DNA from: Shewanella schlegeliana
Lineage (GTDB): Bacteria > Pseudomonadota > Gammaproteobacteria > Enterobacterales > Shewanellaceae
Direction: 5' to 3'
DNA length: 64,000 nucleotides
NCBI RefSeq assembly: GCF_016765635.1
Contig: NZ_JAESVD010000003.1
Coordinates: 62,001 to 126,000 of the forward strand
Shown here: positions 18,833 to 27,950 of the stretch, piece by piece
Layout of the letters: every line of letters starts with the position of its first letter
Numbering within the stretch: the stretch's first letter is position 1
Notes under the pieces: generated by a model
Told to the model about the DNA's origin: nothing
The model's input: the letters and a program-made list of their open reading frames with translations, nothing else
Database searches by the model: none
Program-made: the position numbers and the translations under genes

Positions 18833-19360
18833 TTAATTTGCTTGCTGCTGGCACTCTAATAACAACTGCTGGAAGTGTGCACCTAAGTCTTGGCTGGCAA
18901 ACTCTTGGCTAGCAGCCGCCATCTGCTGTAGGTGTTGCAAGCCCTGCTCAACACCTTCCTCGGCAATAATTTGTTTTGCGTAAGCTGCGGCATCGGCGCC
19001 TTTTTGCAGCAAGCTAGACATATTCTCCAAGCTAAAATCTTGCTCTAACAGCCCTTCTAGCTCACTAAGAAGCTCTGTAATCTTTGCTGACTCGACCAAT
19101 GCCCCCTCTACGTTAACCAGTTCCCCAACAGGGTCCATCTCTAGCTTACTTGCTACACAAGCGGCAACGCTACCCGCCTCAGCGCCATTAGCAACAACTT
19201 CGATACCTTGACTGCGGATCTGTTCAATCACCTGCTGTAACTGCTCATTTTGGGCCAGCCAAGCTTGCTCTAACTGCTGCTTTTCATCGCCACCAAAATA
19301 ACCACAACCACTTAGGCCAAACGCCAAAACAGCTGGAACTATTACCGTCTTTAACTGCAT
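18833..19360 (-). CDS. Small lipoprotein, Gln/Glu-rich, unrecognised
   Basis: A 175-residue predicted lipoprotein: signal MQLKTVIVPAVLAFGLSGC with lipobox LSGC, followed by GYFGGDE. The mature part is acidic, strongly helical and rich in Gln, Glu, Leu and Ala, with a single further Cys pair candidate (AACVASK and LLLECQQ). No known domain is recognised. It faces the DUF2541-like gene across a shared terminator and has its own upstream region. Confidence 0.75.
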   Translation of the reverse strand: MQLKTVIVPAVLAFGLSGCGYFGGDEKQQLEQAWLAQNEQLQQVIEQIRSQGIEVVANGAEAGSVAACVASKLEMDPVGELVNVEGALVESAKITELLSELEGLLEQDFSLENMSSLLQKGADAAAYAKQIIAEEGVEQGLQHLQQMAAASQEFASQDLGAHFQQLLLECQQQAN

Positions 19361-19500
19361 TTATATACTCCAACAAATCAAAGGCTAAACAGCCACTGCC
19401 GCTAGTATACCTAGATAATTAAATGCCGACTTTTAAACTTAATTAATCTTCAACTCACTGTTAACTCATTAATACAGTGACTAGATATCAATGATAAAAC

Positions 19501-20289
19501 TCATAGCTGTTTCAACCTGATGTATTGCTTAGGAGACTGACCTAAGATCTTCTTAAAGAAGGTGATAAAGGCGCTGACCGACTCATAACCCAGCTCCTCA
19601 GCAATACGCTGCACTGACTCCCCCACCGCCAGTTTCTGTAGCGCCAACACAATATGCAACTGTCCGCGCCAGCGGCCAAAGGTAAGCCCTATCTCACTCT
19701 TAACTAACCTCGCTAACGTACGTTCACTCATTGCATGCTGACTTGCCCACTGAGCCACGGTTCGCCTATCTTCAGGCGCGGCGATCAAGGCTTTAGCAAT
19801 CGCCTTTAGCCTTGGCTCAGTTGGAATGGGAAAGTCATAATGTTCGGTTCGCATACTGCGCAGCTGCTCTATTAGTACTGTGACTAACCGATCGGTCGAT
19901 CCACCCTTTGCATAATCTTGCTCTTGTGCGGTTAAGTGGATGATTAACTCCCTAAGTAGCGGCGTCACCGACAAGGTACAGCTCTTATCTGGCATACCTT
20001 CAATATCAGGGTTTACAAATAACATGCATACATCGGCATTTTTTGAGATCTGATTGCTGTGAGCTAGCTGACTGGGGATCCATACCGCACAATCTGGCGG
20101 CACAATCCAGATTGCGTCATCAATTTTACACTTAACAAAACCGCTCAAGGCTAAGACTAACTGACACTTGTGGTGCTGATGAAATGGGGTTTCAGCATCC
20201 TCTTTTTCACTAATCAATCGCAGTGCAACCACGGCTTGAGGGTAATTATCGGAATCAAATTCAGGAAGCGATGGGATTCTGACTTTCAT
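19501..20289 (-). CDS. nimR: AraC-family regulator, NimR-like
   Basis: A 262-residue regulator with an N-terminal cupin sensor domain (HQHHKCQLVLALSG about residue 37) and a C-terminal AraC-type double helix-turn-helix (MSERTLARLVKSEIGLTFGRW and GYESVSAFITFFKKILGQSPKQY). It is divergent from a CynX/NimT-family MFS gene about 100 bases away, the arrangement of E. coli nimR/nimT (yeaM/yeaN), where NimR represses the exporter that protects against 2-nitroimidazole. The specific name rests on domain order and neighbour, so the native ligand is inferred. Confidence 0.85.
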   Translation of the reverse strand: MKVRIPSLPEFDSDNYPQAVVALRLISEKEDAETPFHQHHKCQLVLALSGFVKCKIDDAIWIVPPDCAVWIPSQLAHSNQISKNADVCMLFVNPDIEGMPDKSCTLSVTPLLRELIIHLTAQEQDYAKGGSTDRLVTVLIEQLRSMRTEHYDFPIPTEPRLKAIAKALIAAPEDRRTVAQWASQHAMSERTLARLVKSEIGLTFGRWRGQLHIVLALQKLAVGESVQRIAEELGYESVSAFITFFKKILGQSPKQYIRLKQL

Positions 20290-20390
20290 AACTTGACCGT
20301 TTTTAGCAAAATAAAGTCACTATAACTCAATACCGTAATTAATTAGAAGCGTAAGCTAGCGCACTTTCGTATTTACCAAAGGTGCCTATT

Positions 20391-21641
20391 ATGACGTTAC
20401 CGCATCCTTCCCGTTTTGCCAGCAGTGCATTCTTACTACTTGGCGTGCTATTTATCGCCATCAGCTTACGCAGCCCAATTACTGGCGTAGGACCGCTGCT
20501 TGATGCCATTAGGGTCGAGCTTCACCTTAGCCCGACTCAAGCAGGAATGCTGACAACCCTGCCTTTGCTGGCGTTTGCCTTCTTCTCACCTATCGCATCG
20601 AAGCTCGGTCGCAAACATGGCCTTGAACAAGCCCTAATGTTATCGCTATTGTTTATTGTCAGCGGCCTTGTTGTGCGCTCGCTCGGCTCAGCTAGCGCGC
20701 TCTTTATCGGCACGGTTATCATTGGCGCCGGTATCGCCTTTGCTAACGTGCTACTGCCAAGTTTAATGAAGCGCGACTTTCCAACTAAGATTGCCACCAT
20801 GACCTCTATGTATGTATTAATGATGGGGGCGGGATCGGCGATGAGTGCCAGCTTAGCTATCCCACTGACGGATATGGCTAAGCTGTTGTCGATTGAAGTG
20901 ATCCCAAGCTGGGCATTTTCCTTAGCTAGCCTTGTGATATTCCCACTTATCGCTATCTTGCTATGGCTACCACAGATGCGTAAACACACCGCACCGAGTA
21001 AAGACACCCAAGCTCTCGATAGCCACAGTTACCTTTGGTGTAATGGCAGCGCCTGGCAGATCACCCTATTTTTGGCGCTGAACTCCTTCTTGATGTACAT
21101 CTTTATCAGCTGGCTTCCCACCATCTTGGTTGATCATGGTTTTAGCCATCGTGAAGCAGGCGTTATCCACGGAATATTGCAACTATTTACCGCAGTTCCT
21201 GCCTTGGTGCTTATCCCGTTTATGAACAAGTTTAACGATAAACGTCTGCTTAGTTTTGGCTTAACCCTGATGGCACTTATCGGTATTTTAGGACTCATAT
21301 TGAAGCCTGAACTAGCCATGGTTTGGGGCATGCTTTTCGGCTTTGGCGCTGGAGGAGGGTTTATTGTGGCGCTAGCATTAATCAGCCTGCGCACCTCTTG
21401 TGCACAACAGGCGGCGACGTTATCTGGGATGGCGCAATTTTTAGGTTACTTACTCGCTGCAACGGGCCCAATGATCATAGGTGAGCTGCACGAACAAACC
21501 GCGAGCTGGCAGTTACCACTTATCGTCTGTGCAATCTGCGCAGTATTGTGGAGTGTATTCGCTTTATTTGCGGCAAAAGATCAGTTAATCGAACCTGCCG
21601 CTCACAACAGCAATACCACATTAGAGCAAAACCTCTCCTAA
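20391..21641 (+). CDS. nimT: CynX/NimT-family MFS exporter
   Basis: A 416-residue major-facilitator protein with about 12 membrane segments. ISLRSPITGVGPLL near the N-terminus and the glycine-rich MLFGFGAGGGFIVALALISLR region are typical of the CynX/NimT family. The ATG at 20391 is chosen over an in-frame GTG at 20382, which overlaps the AAAGG ribosome-binding site. It is divergent from the NimR-like AraC regulator, so the two probably form a self-contained drug- or cyanate-type efflux switch. Substrate unproven. Confidence 0.85.
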   Translation: MTLPHPSRFASSAFLLLGVLFIAISLRSPITGVGPLLDAIRVELHLSPTQAGMLTTLPLLAFAFFSPIASKLGRKHGLEQALMLSLLFIVSGLVVRSLGSASALFIGTVIIGAGIAFANVLLPSLMKRDFPTKIATMTSMYVLMMGAGSAMSASLAIPLTDMAKLLSIEVIPSWAFSLASLVIFPLIAILLWLPQMRKHTAPSKDTQALDSHSYLWCNGSAWQITLFLALNSFLMYIFISWLPTILVDHGFSHREAGVIHGILQLFTAVPALVLIPFMNKFNDKRLLSFGLTLMALIGILGLILKPELAMVWGMLFGFGAGGGFIVALALISLRTSCAQQAATLSGMAQFLGYLLAATGPMIIGELHEQTASWQLPLIVCAICAVLWSVFALFAAKDQLIEPAAHNSNTTLEQNLS

Positions 21642-21697
21642 TATTACGCCTAAACGGGGGCTATCGGCCCCTCTACTCGCTAAGCAATGCAAAGCTC

Positions 21698-22759
21698 CTA
21701 GGGCGCTCTCTGTAGCAAAGGCCTGTTTCTGATAACTCGCACCAAGACATGATGCACAACCCAGATAGCCAAAGACGTACCAATGACCGCGACGACAATT
21801 GAACTAAAGCGGTAACAAATAGAAAAGAAGGCATCTTGCTGCTCAGGGACAAAACTACTTGTCAGCGGCACCGTTAGCGCCGACATAGCCGAGAATCCGA
21901 GCCCAGCTTTAATCCCTCCAACCGCAAGCCAGCGGCAGAAAACACCAGCAGCGATAGCAAAACCAAGTAAGAACAGAATCATATTATTCGCCAAACTATA
22001 TAAGGTGAGTTGCAAAATCATGCCCGCTAAACAGCCTAGAAAGGTACCGATAATACGGATCTTAGCCACCGCCATCGAGCCAACGAAGGTCATCGGTGCT
22101 AGTACAATAAAAATAGAAGCTTGAGCCGACAGGGAATCTTTAAGATCAGCCACCTGAAACAGGATAAATGCCACCATGGCGATAATCCAACCCAAGGCCG
22201 CCTGCCTCATCATACCAATATGATCTTTACGTTGATTATCGATTTGTGTTCGCGCTTCACTGTCGTTAACTAAGCTAGAGGGGGGTAACTTAACGACTGG
22301 CTCAGGAAACAGATAAAAAGCTAATGCCACCACGGGGCCCGTTAGCAATGCAGAAGCGATTAATCCCATCACGAAGTCTTCTAAATCAAAGCCCTGATAG
22401 CTGCCATAGTTAAGCAGTATCGATCCCATTAACAGCCCTATATAACCAAAAAGGTAGCTACTCTTGTGAGTCATAGCGATACACTTGAACAGCAACATAA
22501 TCGCCACGGCGAGAGTCATTAGCAATGGGTAAGGCTGAAAGAAACCAACGATAAAACTGACCTGTATACAGACCCAAGTCACCGCAAATACTAGCTGCAC
22601 TATGATGCCGCTATTCCACCTATCGATTTGGGTTAGCACAAACATCGGCAGTAGCGCGGCAAACATACCGTTTGACCAGCCAAACGCTAAGGTAACCGCA
22701 AGGCCAAATACACAACCAAACCAGATCCGCAGGGTCTTTCTCAAAGTCTCGAGCTGCAC
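21698..22759 (-). CDS. DUF2955/FUSC-like inner-membrane exporter subunit
   Basis: A 353-residue membrane protein with two bundles of hydrophobic segments (about residues 10-150 and 185-340), separated by a short polar loop, as in DUF2955 and FUSC (AaeB-type) exporters. GTG start with AGGGAG 8 bases upstream. The HlyD-like gene ends 45 bases upstream on the same strand and the two are probably co-transcribed. Together they resemble the AaeAB aromatic-acid efflux pump. Substrate unknown. Confidence 0.82.
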   Translation of the reverse strand: MQLETLRKTLRIWFGCVFGLAVTLAFGWSNGMFAALLPMFVLTQIDRWNSGIIVQLVFAVTWVCIQVSFIVGFFQPYPLLMTLAVAIMLLFKCIAMTHKSSYLFGYIGLLMGSILLNYGSYQGFDLEDFVMGLIASALLTGPVVALAFYLFPEPVVKLPPSSLVNDSEARTQIDNQRKDHIGMMRQAALGWIIAMVAFILFQVADLKDSLSAQASIFIVLAPMTFVGSMAVAKIRIIGTFLGCLAGMILQLTLYSLANNMILFLLGFAIAAGVFCRWLAVGGIKAGLGFSAMSALTVPLTSSFVPEQQDAFFSICYRFSSIVVAVIGTSLAIWVVHHVLVRVIRNRPLLQRAP

Positions 22760-22804
22760 AATAAGGCTCCCTAGTAGGTTATCGTTTATTAAATGACAGA
22801 GAAA

Positions 22805-23872
22805 TTAGTAGATATAGTGCAGCCAGCTCACCAGCTGGATCTGGATTTTTGCGAGCCAAGCCCACAATCTATCATCTGCAGGATAGAGCACTACCGTGGC
22901 ACGAGAGCCAACAAATAATGGCTGAGGTAGAGTACTTGAACAGGTTAAATTAATTCTGACGCGCTGGGCATCTCGTACCCAGCGGTTACTGGTTTCAACA
23001 TGAGTCAGCTGGCCATTGGGGCTTTGCTGCGCTGCAGCCACGCCAAAATCACGGCTCTGTACAACTAAGTTAAATACCTTTCCAGGGAAAGCATCGAATG
23101 CCACCAAAGCTCTAGAGTGCCTGTTTATCCGAGCCACCGCTTTTTCACGAAAATCAGCAGCGACCCAGAGTGAATCGGTTGGGATAAAGGTCAGCAGTGG
23201 CATATTGCTATTAGCAGTACTCCCCACCTCTAGCTGTAGGTTTGTTACTATGCCGTCACTTGGTGCAACGACTTGGGTATGAGATAAGTTCAGCTGCGCC
23301 TGCCGTAGGTTATTCTTGGCCGCGCGCACCACACTACTCTTTCCTGGTTGACTGCCGAGCTGCACGGTTAATGCCCGCAGTTCCTGCTGGGCTGCACGTA
23401 AATTGGCTTTAGAGGCAGTATTATTAGCCAAAGCATTGTCAAGCATGGAGACAGAAACCAACTTCTGTTTCGCCAGCTTACTAATACGCTTGTATTCACT
23501 GTTAGCATTATCAAAAGTGGCTTGATTAGTGGCGACTTTAGCCTCAGCCGCTTCCACTTTGGCATACATAGAGTCTTCTTGCTCTTGAGCCTGCACCAGT
23601 GCTAACTGAGCTTTTTCTACTGCCAGCATATACTTACGCTTATCTATACTAAAAAGCTTTTCACCTTTCTTCAGCTTTTGATTATTACTCACCTGCACAT
23701 CGGTGACGGTTCCGGTCACTTCTGGGGCGATTTGAATCACGTAACCCTGTACTCGACTCTCTGTGGTGAGCGGTGCATAGCGGTCGGCAATGACAATATA
23801 GCCGACTAAAATAATAAAAATAATTATCAGGCTTTGCATCCAACGACGAAAAGCATGTTCAGCGGTTTGCAT
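22805..23872 (-). CDS. HlyD/EmrA-type membrane-fusion protein
   Basis: A 355-residue periplasmic adaptor. One N-terminal membrane anchor (about residues 12-32) is followed by the split biotinyl-lipoyl domain (GYVIQIAPEVTGTVTDV about residues 45-60; HTQVVAPSDGIVTNLQLEVG about 200-220) around a long coiled coil, then a beta-barrel domain. The ATG at 23872 is used; an in-frame TTG six codons earlier lacks a ribosome-binding site. It is first in a two-gene unit with the DUF2955 protein and divergent from a LysR gene, the aaeRXAB-like layout, although no AaeX-like small protein was seen. Confidence 0.88.
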   Translation of the reverse strand: MQTAEHAFRRWMQSLIIIFIILVGYIVIADRYAPLTTESRVQGYVIQIAPEVTGTVTDVQVSNNQKLKKGEKLFSIDKRKYMLAVEKAQLALVQAQEQEDSMYAKVEAAEAKVATNQATFDNANSEYKRISKLAKQKLVSVSMLDNALANNTASKANLRAAQQELRALTVQLGSQPGKSSVVRAAKNNLRQAQLNLSHTQVVAPSDGIVTNLQLEVGSTANSNMPLLTFIPTDSLWVAADFREKAVARINRHSRALVAFDAFPGKVFNLVVQSRDFGVAAAQQSPNGQLTHVETSNRWVRDAQRVRINLTCSSTLPQPLFVGSRATVVLYPADDRLWAWLAKIQIQLVSWLHYIY

Positions 23873-23972
23873 CAATAAGTCCAAGATCAATCTAAGGGGC
23901 GACTATTATAGATATTGCTAATTAGATTAAATAGAATGACAAATAGCACGCTTACAACCTACTGGTAGGACA

Positions 23973-24839
23973 ATGAATCTCAACTTAGATGATCTACACC
24001 TATTTGTTTTAACCGTCCAACATGGCGGGATCAGTGCAGCCGCAAAACAGCACTCATTGCAACGCTCAAAGGTGAGTCGACGTTTACAAGAGCTTGAAAA
24101 GGCGTTGGGCTGTCAGCTACTGATCCGCACCACGCGTCAAATTGAGCTGACGGAAAATGGTCGTCTGCTCTACCAACAGGTTAGTCAACCTTTAACCGAG
24201 GTAACTCAAGCCGCCAAGCTACTAAGCAATCAACAGAAATCCTTACAGGGGGTATTACGAGTCGCTGTACCTGCCGCGCTGATCACCTCTAATATGTTTA
24301 CCCTATTGATCGATAAATACTTGGATCAATTTCCCGGTGTATTATTAGAGGTGCTGCATTGTCAGGGGAGTGTCGATCTAAAAAGAGAGAATGTGGATAT
24401 TCAAATATTACCCGATGGAGTAAAGGTGATAAATGAAGATTATGTACAGCAAACCCTGCTGCGCTTTCCAAGTAGCTTAGTCGCATCAAACGCTTACTTA
24501 CAAAGCCACGCGCCAATTAACGCCCTCACAGATCTTCTTACTCACCCATTAATGGTCAGCCGCTACAACCAAACATCTCTGCCCGATAACCTCACCCTCA
24601 GACTCAGCTCTGATGATCTGCGCTTAATTCAGCATATGGCGACAGCGGGCAAAGGGATTGCGTTATTGCCAAGTATTTTACTCAGAGACGCCCTTAAATC
24701 AGGTGAATTAGTACCAATATTGGTCAATGAGAAATTACCAGAGATCAAACTGACACTTATCTATCCTTCGAGGCAGTTTTTACCAGAAAAAACCCGCGCC
24801 TTAATCGAACTGCTTAGAGATACCTTTAAGTTCAACTGA
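23973..24839 (+). CDS. LysR-family regulator of the adjacent efflux pair
   Basis: A 288-residue LysR-type regulator: N-terminal helix-turn-helix (SAAAKQHSLQRSKVSRRLQ, residues about 22-40) and a C-terminal effector domain. It is divergent from the HlyD/DUF2955 operon across a 100-base gap, the usual position for its direct regulator. A strong hairpin follows the gene. The effector is unknown; aromatic carboxylates would be expected only by analogy with AaeR. Confidence 0.88.
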   Translation: MNLNLDDLHLFVLTVQHGGISAAAKQHSLQRSKVSRRLQELEKALGCQLLIRTTRQIELTENGRLLYQQVSQPLTEVTQAAKLLSNQQKSLQGVLRVAVPAALITSNMFTLLIDKYLDQFPGVLLEVLHCQGSVDLKRENVDIQILPDGVKVINEDYVQQTLLRFPSSLVASNAYLQSHAPINALTDLLTHPLMVSRYNQTSLPDNLTLRLSSDDLRLIQHMATAGKGIALLPSILLRDALKSGELVPILVNEKLPEIKLTLIYPSRQFLPEKTRALIELLRDTFKFN

Positions 24840-24873
24840 TAATTCTAAAAGTGGAAATTCAGGACGGATAATA

Positions 24874-24918
24874 AAAAAGGGCTGCAGCTTATACTCATCA
24901 GTATAAGTGCAGCCCTTT
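24874..24918. terminator. Long bidirectional intrinsic terminator
   Basis: Nearly perfect 20-bp stem from AAAGGGCTGCA with CTTATACT to AGTATAAG with TGCAGCCCTTT, loop of 4. It separates the converging LysR (+) and nhaC (-) genes. Confidence 0.92.
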
Positions 24919-24948
24919 AAAGCAATAAGCTATTACGGTATTAAACGT

Positions 24949-26331
24949 TTATGCCAGCAGTAAGAAACCCACAAAAGTCATACCAGCCGCAAGCAATGCG
25001 TATGGCAACTGAGTTACCGCGTGACTAACTAAGTTACAACCTGAGCCCTCTGCGGCTAGCACTGTGGAGTCGGAGTAGAAACACGCCTGACTACCAAATG
25101 ACGATGCCGATAACAATGCACCAATCACCAGTGGAATATTAGCATCGACCGCTTGTGCCAATGGCATAACAATCGGAATCGAAACCGCAAAAATACCCCA
25201 GCTCGAGCCAGTTGCAAACGCCAAGATAGACATGCTTAAAAACACCACCGCAGGCAGCAATTGCGGCGTCATAAACGGACTGAGGCTGTCGATAACATAC
25301 TGTGGCAGCAGCAACTTATCGCATACATCTTTAAAGATAAATGCCGCAATAACCGTACCTATAGCTGGTAGCATGCTCTTAAAGCCATCGATCATCTGCT
25401 CCATCATCTCAGACAGTGGCATCAGCTTCTGCACACCATAATACGGCAGTGTAACCGCAAGAGTTGCGATCAAGCCTTTTAGTACATCGATATCAAAATA
25501 GACAGTAAAGCCGACTAATAGGAAAATAGGCACAAAGAAATTATGCAGTTTGCCACTATCATCGGCATGCTTAAATTCATCTTCAATGGCTTTTAGTGCG
25601 TACTCATCTGAGGTTTGCACCTCATCTAAATCCATCTGCTTAATGGCAGGCTTGCCTTGAGCAGCGGCTATTTGCGCTTTTTTCATCGGACCAAAAGCGG
25701 GCACGATACCCAAGATCACTAGCAATACCATGGCCACAGCTAGCCAGGCGTAAAGCATGTAAGGGATTGCCTGCATGTAAACGGCGATACCCTGTCCTTC
25801 ACTCGCGATGCCGTTATCGACTAACAGGCCACCAAAAAATACTGCCCAAGTTGATAGAGGTACCAGCACGCAAACAGGTGCAGCGGTAGAGTCCACCACA
25901 TAAGCTAACATCTCACGGGAGACCTTAAATTTATCCGTGACACGCTTCATCGTGGAGCCGACCGTTAAGGCATTGAGGTAGTCATCGATAAAGATAACAA
26001 CGCCCAAAATAAAGGTCATAAATAGCGATGACTTTTGGCCGTTAGCAAACTTCAAAGCTAGACGACCGAAGGCCATTGAGCCGCCGGTTCGAACCAGCAG
26101 AGCAATCAAGGCACCGAAGCCACCACAGACTAAAATTAACCAACCGATAGTTTCATCGGCCATCACGGACAGAGAGGTATCAGCAAAATTAGTCAATATA
26201 TTCGCGGGCTCATACATGGCCAGACCGACTAATGCACCGATAATCAAAGAGAGGATTGGGCGGCGTAGCACAATCGCTAACACCAAAACCACCACAGGTG
26301 GGATAAGACTTAAGGCTGTCGGTTCAGACAT
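24949..26331 (-). CDS. nhaC: NhaC-family Na+/H+ antiporter
   Basis: A 460-residue inner-membrane transporter of the NhaC/IT superfamily with about 11-12 hydrophobic segments. The motif region FIDDYLNALTVGSTMKRVTD (about residues 115-135) followed by DSTAAPVCVLVPLSTWAVF is characteristic. A cytoplasmic loop around residues 220-265 is charged. AAGGA lies 9 bases before the ATG. Members exchange sodium for protons, and some carry amino acids or organic acids, so the substrate is not settled. A 43-codon ORF with its own ribosome-binding site ends 58 bases upstream on the same strand. Confidence 0.9.
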   Translation of the reverse strand: MSEPTALSLIPPVVVLVLAIVLRRPILSLIIGALVGLAMYEPANILTNFADTSLSVMADETIGWLILVCGGFGALIALLVRTGGSMAFGRLALKFANGQKSSLFMTFILGVVIFIDDYLNALTVGSTMKRVTDKFKVSREMLAYVVDSTAAPVCVLVPLSTWAVFFGGLLVDNGIASEGQGIAVYMQAIPYMLYAWLAVAMVLLVILGIVPAFGPMKKAQIAAAQGKPAIKQMDLDEVQTSDEYALKAIEDEFKHADDSGKLHNFFVPIFLLVGFTVYFDIDVLKGLIATLAVTLPYYGVQKLMPLSEMMEQMIDGFKSMLPAIGTVIAAFIFKDVCDKLLLPQYVIDSLSPFMTPQLLPAVVFLSMSILAFATGSSWGIFAVSIPIVMPLAQAVDANIPLVIGALLSASSFGSQACFYSDSTVLAAEGSGCNLVSHAVTQLPYALLAAGMTFVGFLLLA

Positions 26332-26389
26332 GCGCTAAGGTCCTTATAATAAAGTGCCAAAATGGCAATTAATCACCAAACTCAAACAA

Positions 26390-26521
26390 TTATTTGTCGA
26401 GTCTAATTGCTGCTCTACCGTTGAGATACCTGCCGATACCTTGAATTTTACGGGCAATTTGTGAGGCCCTAGTAAAAACATCGGCAGAAAAATAATCCCC
26501 ATTGGCCTCGGAGTCAATCAT
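26390..26521 (-). CDS. 43-residue small protein or leader ORF before nhaC
   Basis: An ORF of 43 codons beginning MIDSEANGDYFSADVF and ending AAIRLDK, with AGGA 5 bases before its ATG. It lies 58 bases upstream of nhaC in the same direction, so the two could be co-transcribed. The peptide is soluble-looking and basic. Four of its five Arg codons are AGG or AGA, rare in neighbouring genes. The same DNA holds two pairs of complementary segments in crossing order (GAGGCC with GGCCTC, CTGCCGAT with ATCGGCAG), so an RNA element is the competing explanation. The other part of the 366-base gap (26522-26697) shows only a GTGGTTAACCAC palindrome at 26589. Confidence 0.45.
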   Translation of the reverse strand: MIDSEANGDYFSADVFTRASQIARKIQGIGRYLNGRAAIRLDK

Positions 26522-26697
26522 AAATATCCTATTTTACTGAATTTTTATAACACCAAAGCAATAAATCGCTTCAAACGGAAGCACCAGAGTGGTTAACCAC
26601 CACAAACCTAAATAACAAATTCATCAACAAGGTAGCAAAAAAATAGCAATACAGCGTATGGCGCCAGCCCGTATTGATACACTTCATGCAAACTATG

Positions 26698-27651
26698 TTA
26701 TTCACTGTCTTCAGGTTTAGAAATAAAGATCCGATTGATATCATTACTCCATAACTGAATAATCTTGCGATTTTTGGCTTTATTCCAAAAGCATTTACCA
26801 AATAATATAATCGCTGCTCCTTCAAAATCTCGGCGATCCTCTAAACCAAACCTTAGCTTTAATGGCTCAGCTATCTTATCGATGGGTATGCCGACATCTT
26901 TGCTATCGGCGGGGTTTAACCAAAGCAACTCTTTATCGACATGAGAAATCGTGCCCCAATACATACGCGGCGAACCCGCTTCGGTGGGCTCAGCATCGGC
27001 AAAGTTAACGAACAAGTTCTTAGCTCGCCAACGGTACTTTTCATCGGTATAGACCCAAAGATCTGACTCGGCAAGCTCACTACCACGCATCAAACTATGA
27101 AGCAGTTTCTCTAAGCCCTCTTTAGCGATACGTTTTTCAGTGTCCGCAGTTTGTGCACCGTCCAGCTCTAGCGCTTCAGTTGCTGCTTGCTCAATGCCAG
27201 TGTTCAGAACTGGCTCTTCGGCGGGTTTATTTTCAGGCTTTGACGTTGAATTCAGATCAGGTTTCTGTGTGTGTTCATTTTTAGCGAGCTGAGCCTGATT
27301 ACGCCTGTTAACGCTAGCTCTATTAAGACTAGGCTGGCGACTAAAATCGATGATCATCGCATCGCTATCGACCAACAGCTGATTAACCTCAATGGCATGC
27401 TGCTCCTCACGCTCTTTTGCCAGTGAAGGCTTAAACTCACGGCAATCAGCTTGATGATAGCGAGAACCAAAACAAGCCGCCTTGCCATCTTTAGAGGCTT
27501 TTCGATAATAGGCTTTACCCGCGCAGGCTGGACACACCAATGCTTGGCGATATTTCTCAATGTCGCCATCACTGAGTTTCTGAAACTTAAAAACGGAATA
27601 AGTCACAGGGTTCGACTCATCAAATAAACATATTGCATCAAGCATACTCAT
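26698..27651 (-). CDS. Unrecognised protein with N-terminal zinc-finger-like Cys cluster
   Basis: A 317-residue cytoplasmic protein. An N-terminal cluster, CPAC about residue 40 followed by an ACFGSRYHQADC segment, could bind zinc and faintly recalls the Cys-rich front of CoiA-type proteins. A low-complexity hydrophilic linker (about 120-170) leads to a C-terminal domain with YWGTISHVDKELLWL and an Arg/Lys-rich end. The ATG at 27651 has a CGGGTGG element 4 bases upstream; other Met codons at 27657 (GTG) and 27645 are possible. No nuclease motif can be assigned with confidence. Monocistronic. Confidence 0.7.
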   Translation of the reverse strand: MSMLDAICLFDESNPVTYSVFKFQKLSDGDIEKYRQALVCPACAGKAYYRKASKDGKAACFGSRYHQADCREFKPSLAKEREEQHAIEVNQLLVDSDAMIIDFSRQPSLNRASVNRRNQAQLAKNEHTQKPDLNSTSKPENKPAEEPVLNTGIEQAATEALELDGAQTADTEKRIAKEGLEKLLHSLMRGSELAESDLWVYTDEKYRWRAKNLFVNFADAEPTEAGSPRMYWGTISHVDKELLWLNPADSKDVGIPIDKIAEPLKLRFGLEDRRDFEGAAIILFGKCFWNKAKNRKIIQLWSNDINRIFISKPEDSE

Positions 27652-27681
27652 TACCACCCGTTTCGAAGCGCATTTCTAACC

Positions 27682-27738
27682 ATATTTGAAAATATAGACA
27701 ATCCCATCATAGGCTATTGTTAAATATAAACAATAGCC
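27682..27738. promoter_or_regulatory. Two dyads between divergent genes
   Basis: A 14-bp palindrome ATATTTGAAAATAT (27682-27695) and a perfect 10-bp inverted repeat GGCTATTGTT/AACAATAGCC (27712-27721 and 27729-27738) lie between the zinc-finger-like gene (-) and the Cys-rich permease (+). The spacing suits operators of a dimeric repressor; no adjacent regulator of that kind is encoded. Confidence 0.4.
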
Positions 27739-27950
27739 AGCTCCCCACCCTATTACGAATAGGCTTTTCACGCGCAACCTGAGTCGAACGACCCTTACTG
27801 TTCCTTTGGCAAGATCTAGCTTACCCCATTATAGTTCCACTTTTACCGAAATAATTATTGACTAATTTTTTAATCGGACTATTATCTGCCCAACTTAGTT
27901 ATTTCGACACATCCAGAAATAACAAACCAAGTATTTTAGAGGTAAGAATT

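Noticed and set aside
26390..26540. Lysine riboswitch upstream of nhaC
   Set aside because: Some NhaC-type transporters carry one, but the conserved L-box core segments were looked for and not found; the DNA reads better as a small ORF.
26571..26825. 84-codon minus-strand frame overlapping the end of the zinc-finger-like gene
   Set aside because: Overlaps a better gene in another frame and has no ribosome-binding site.
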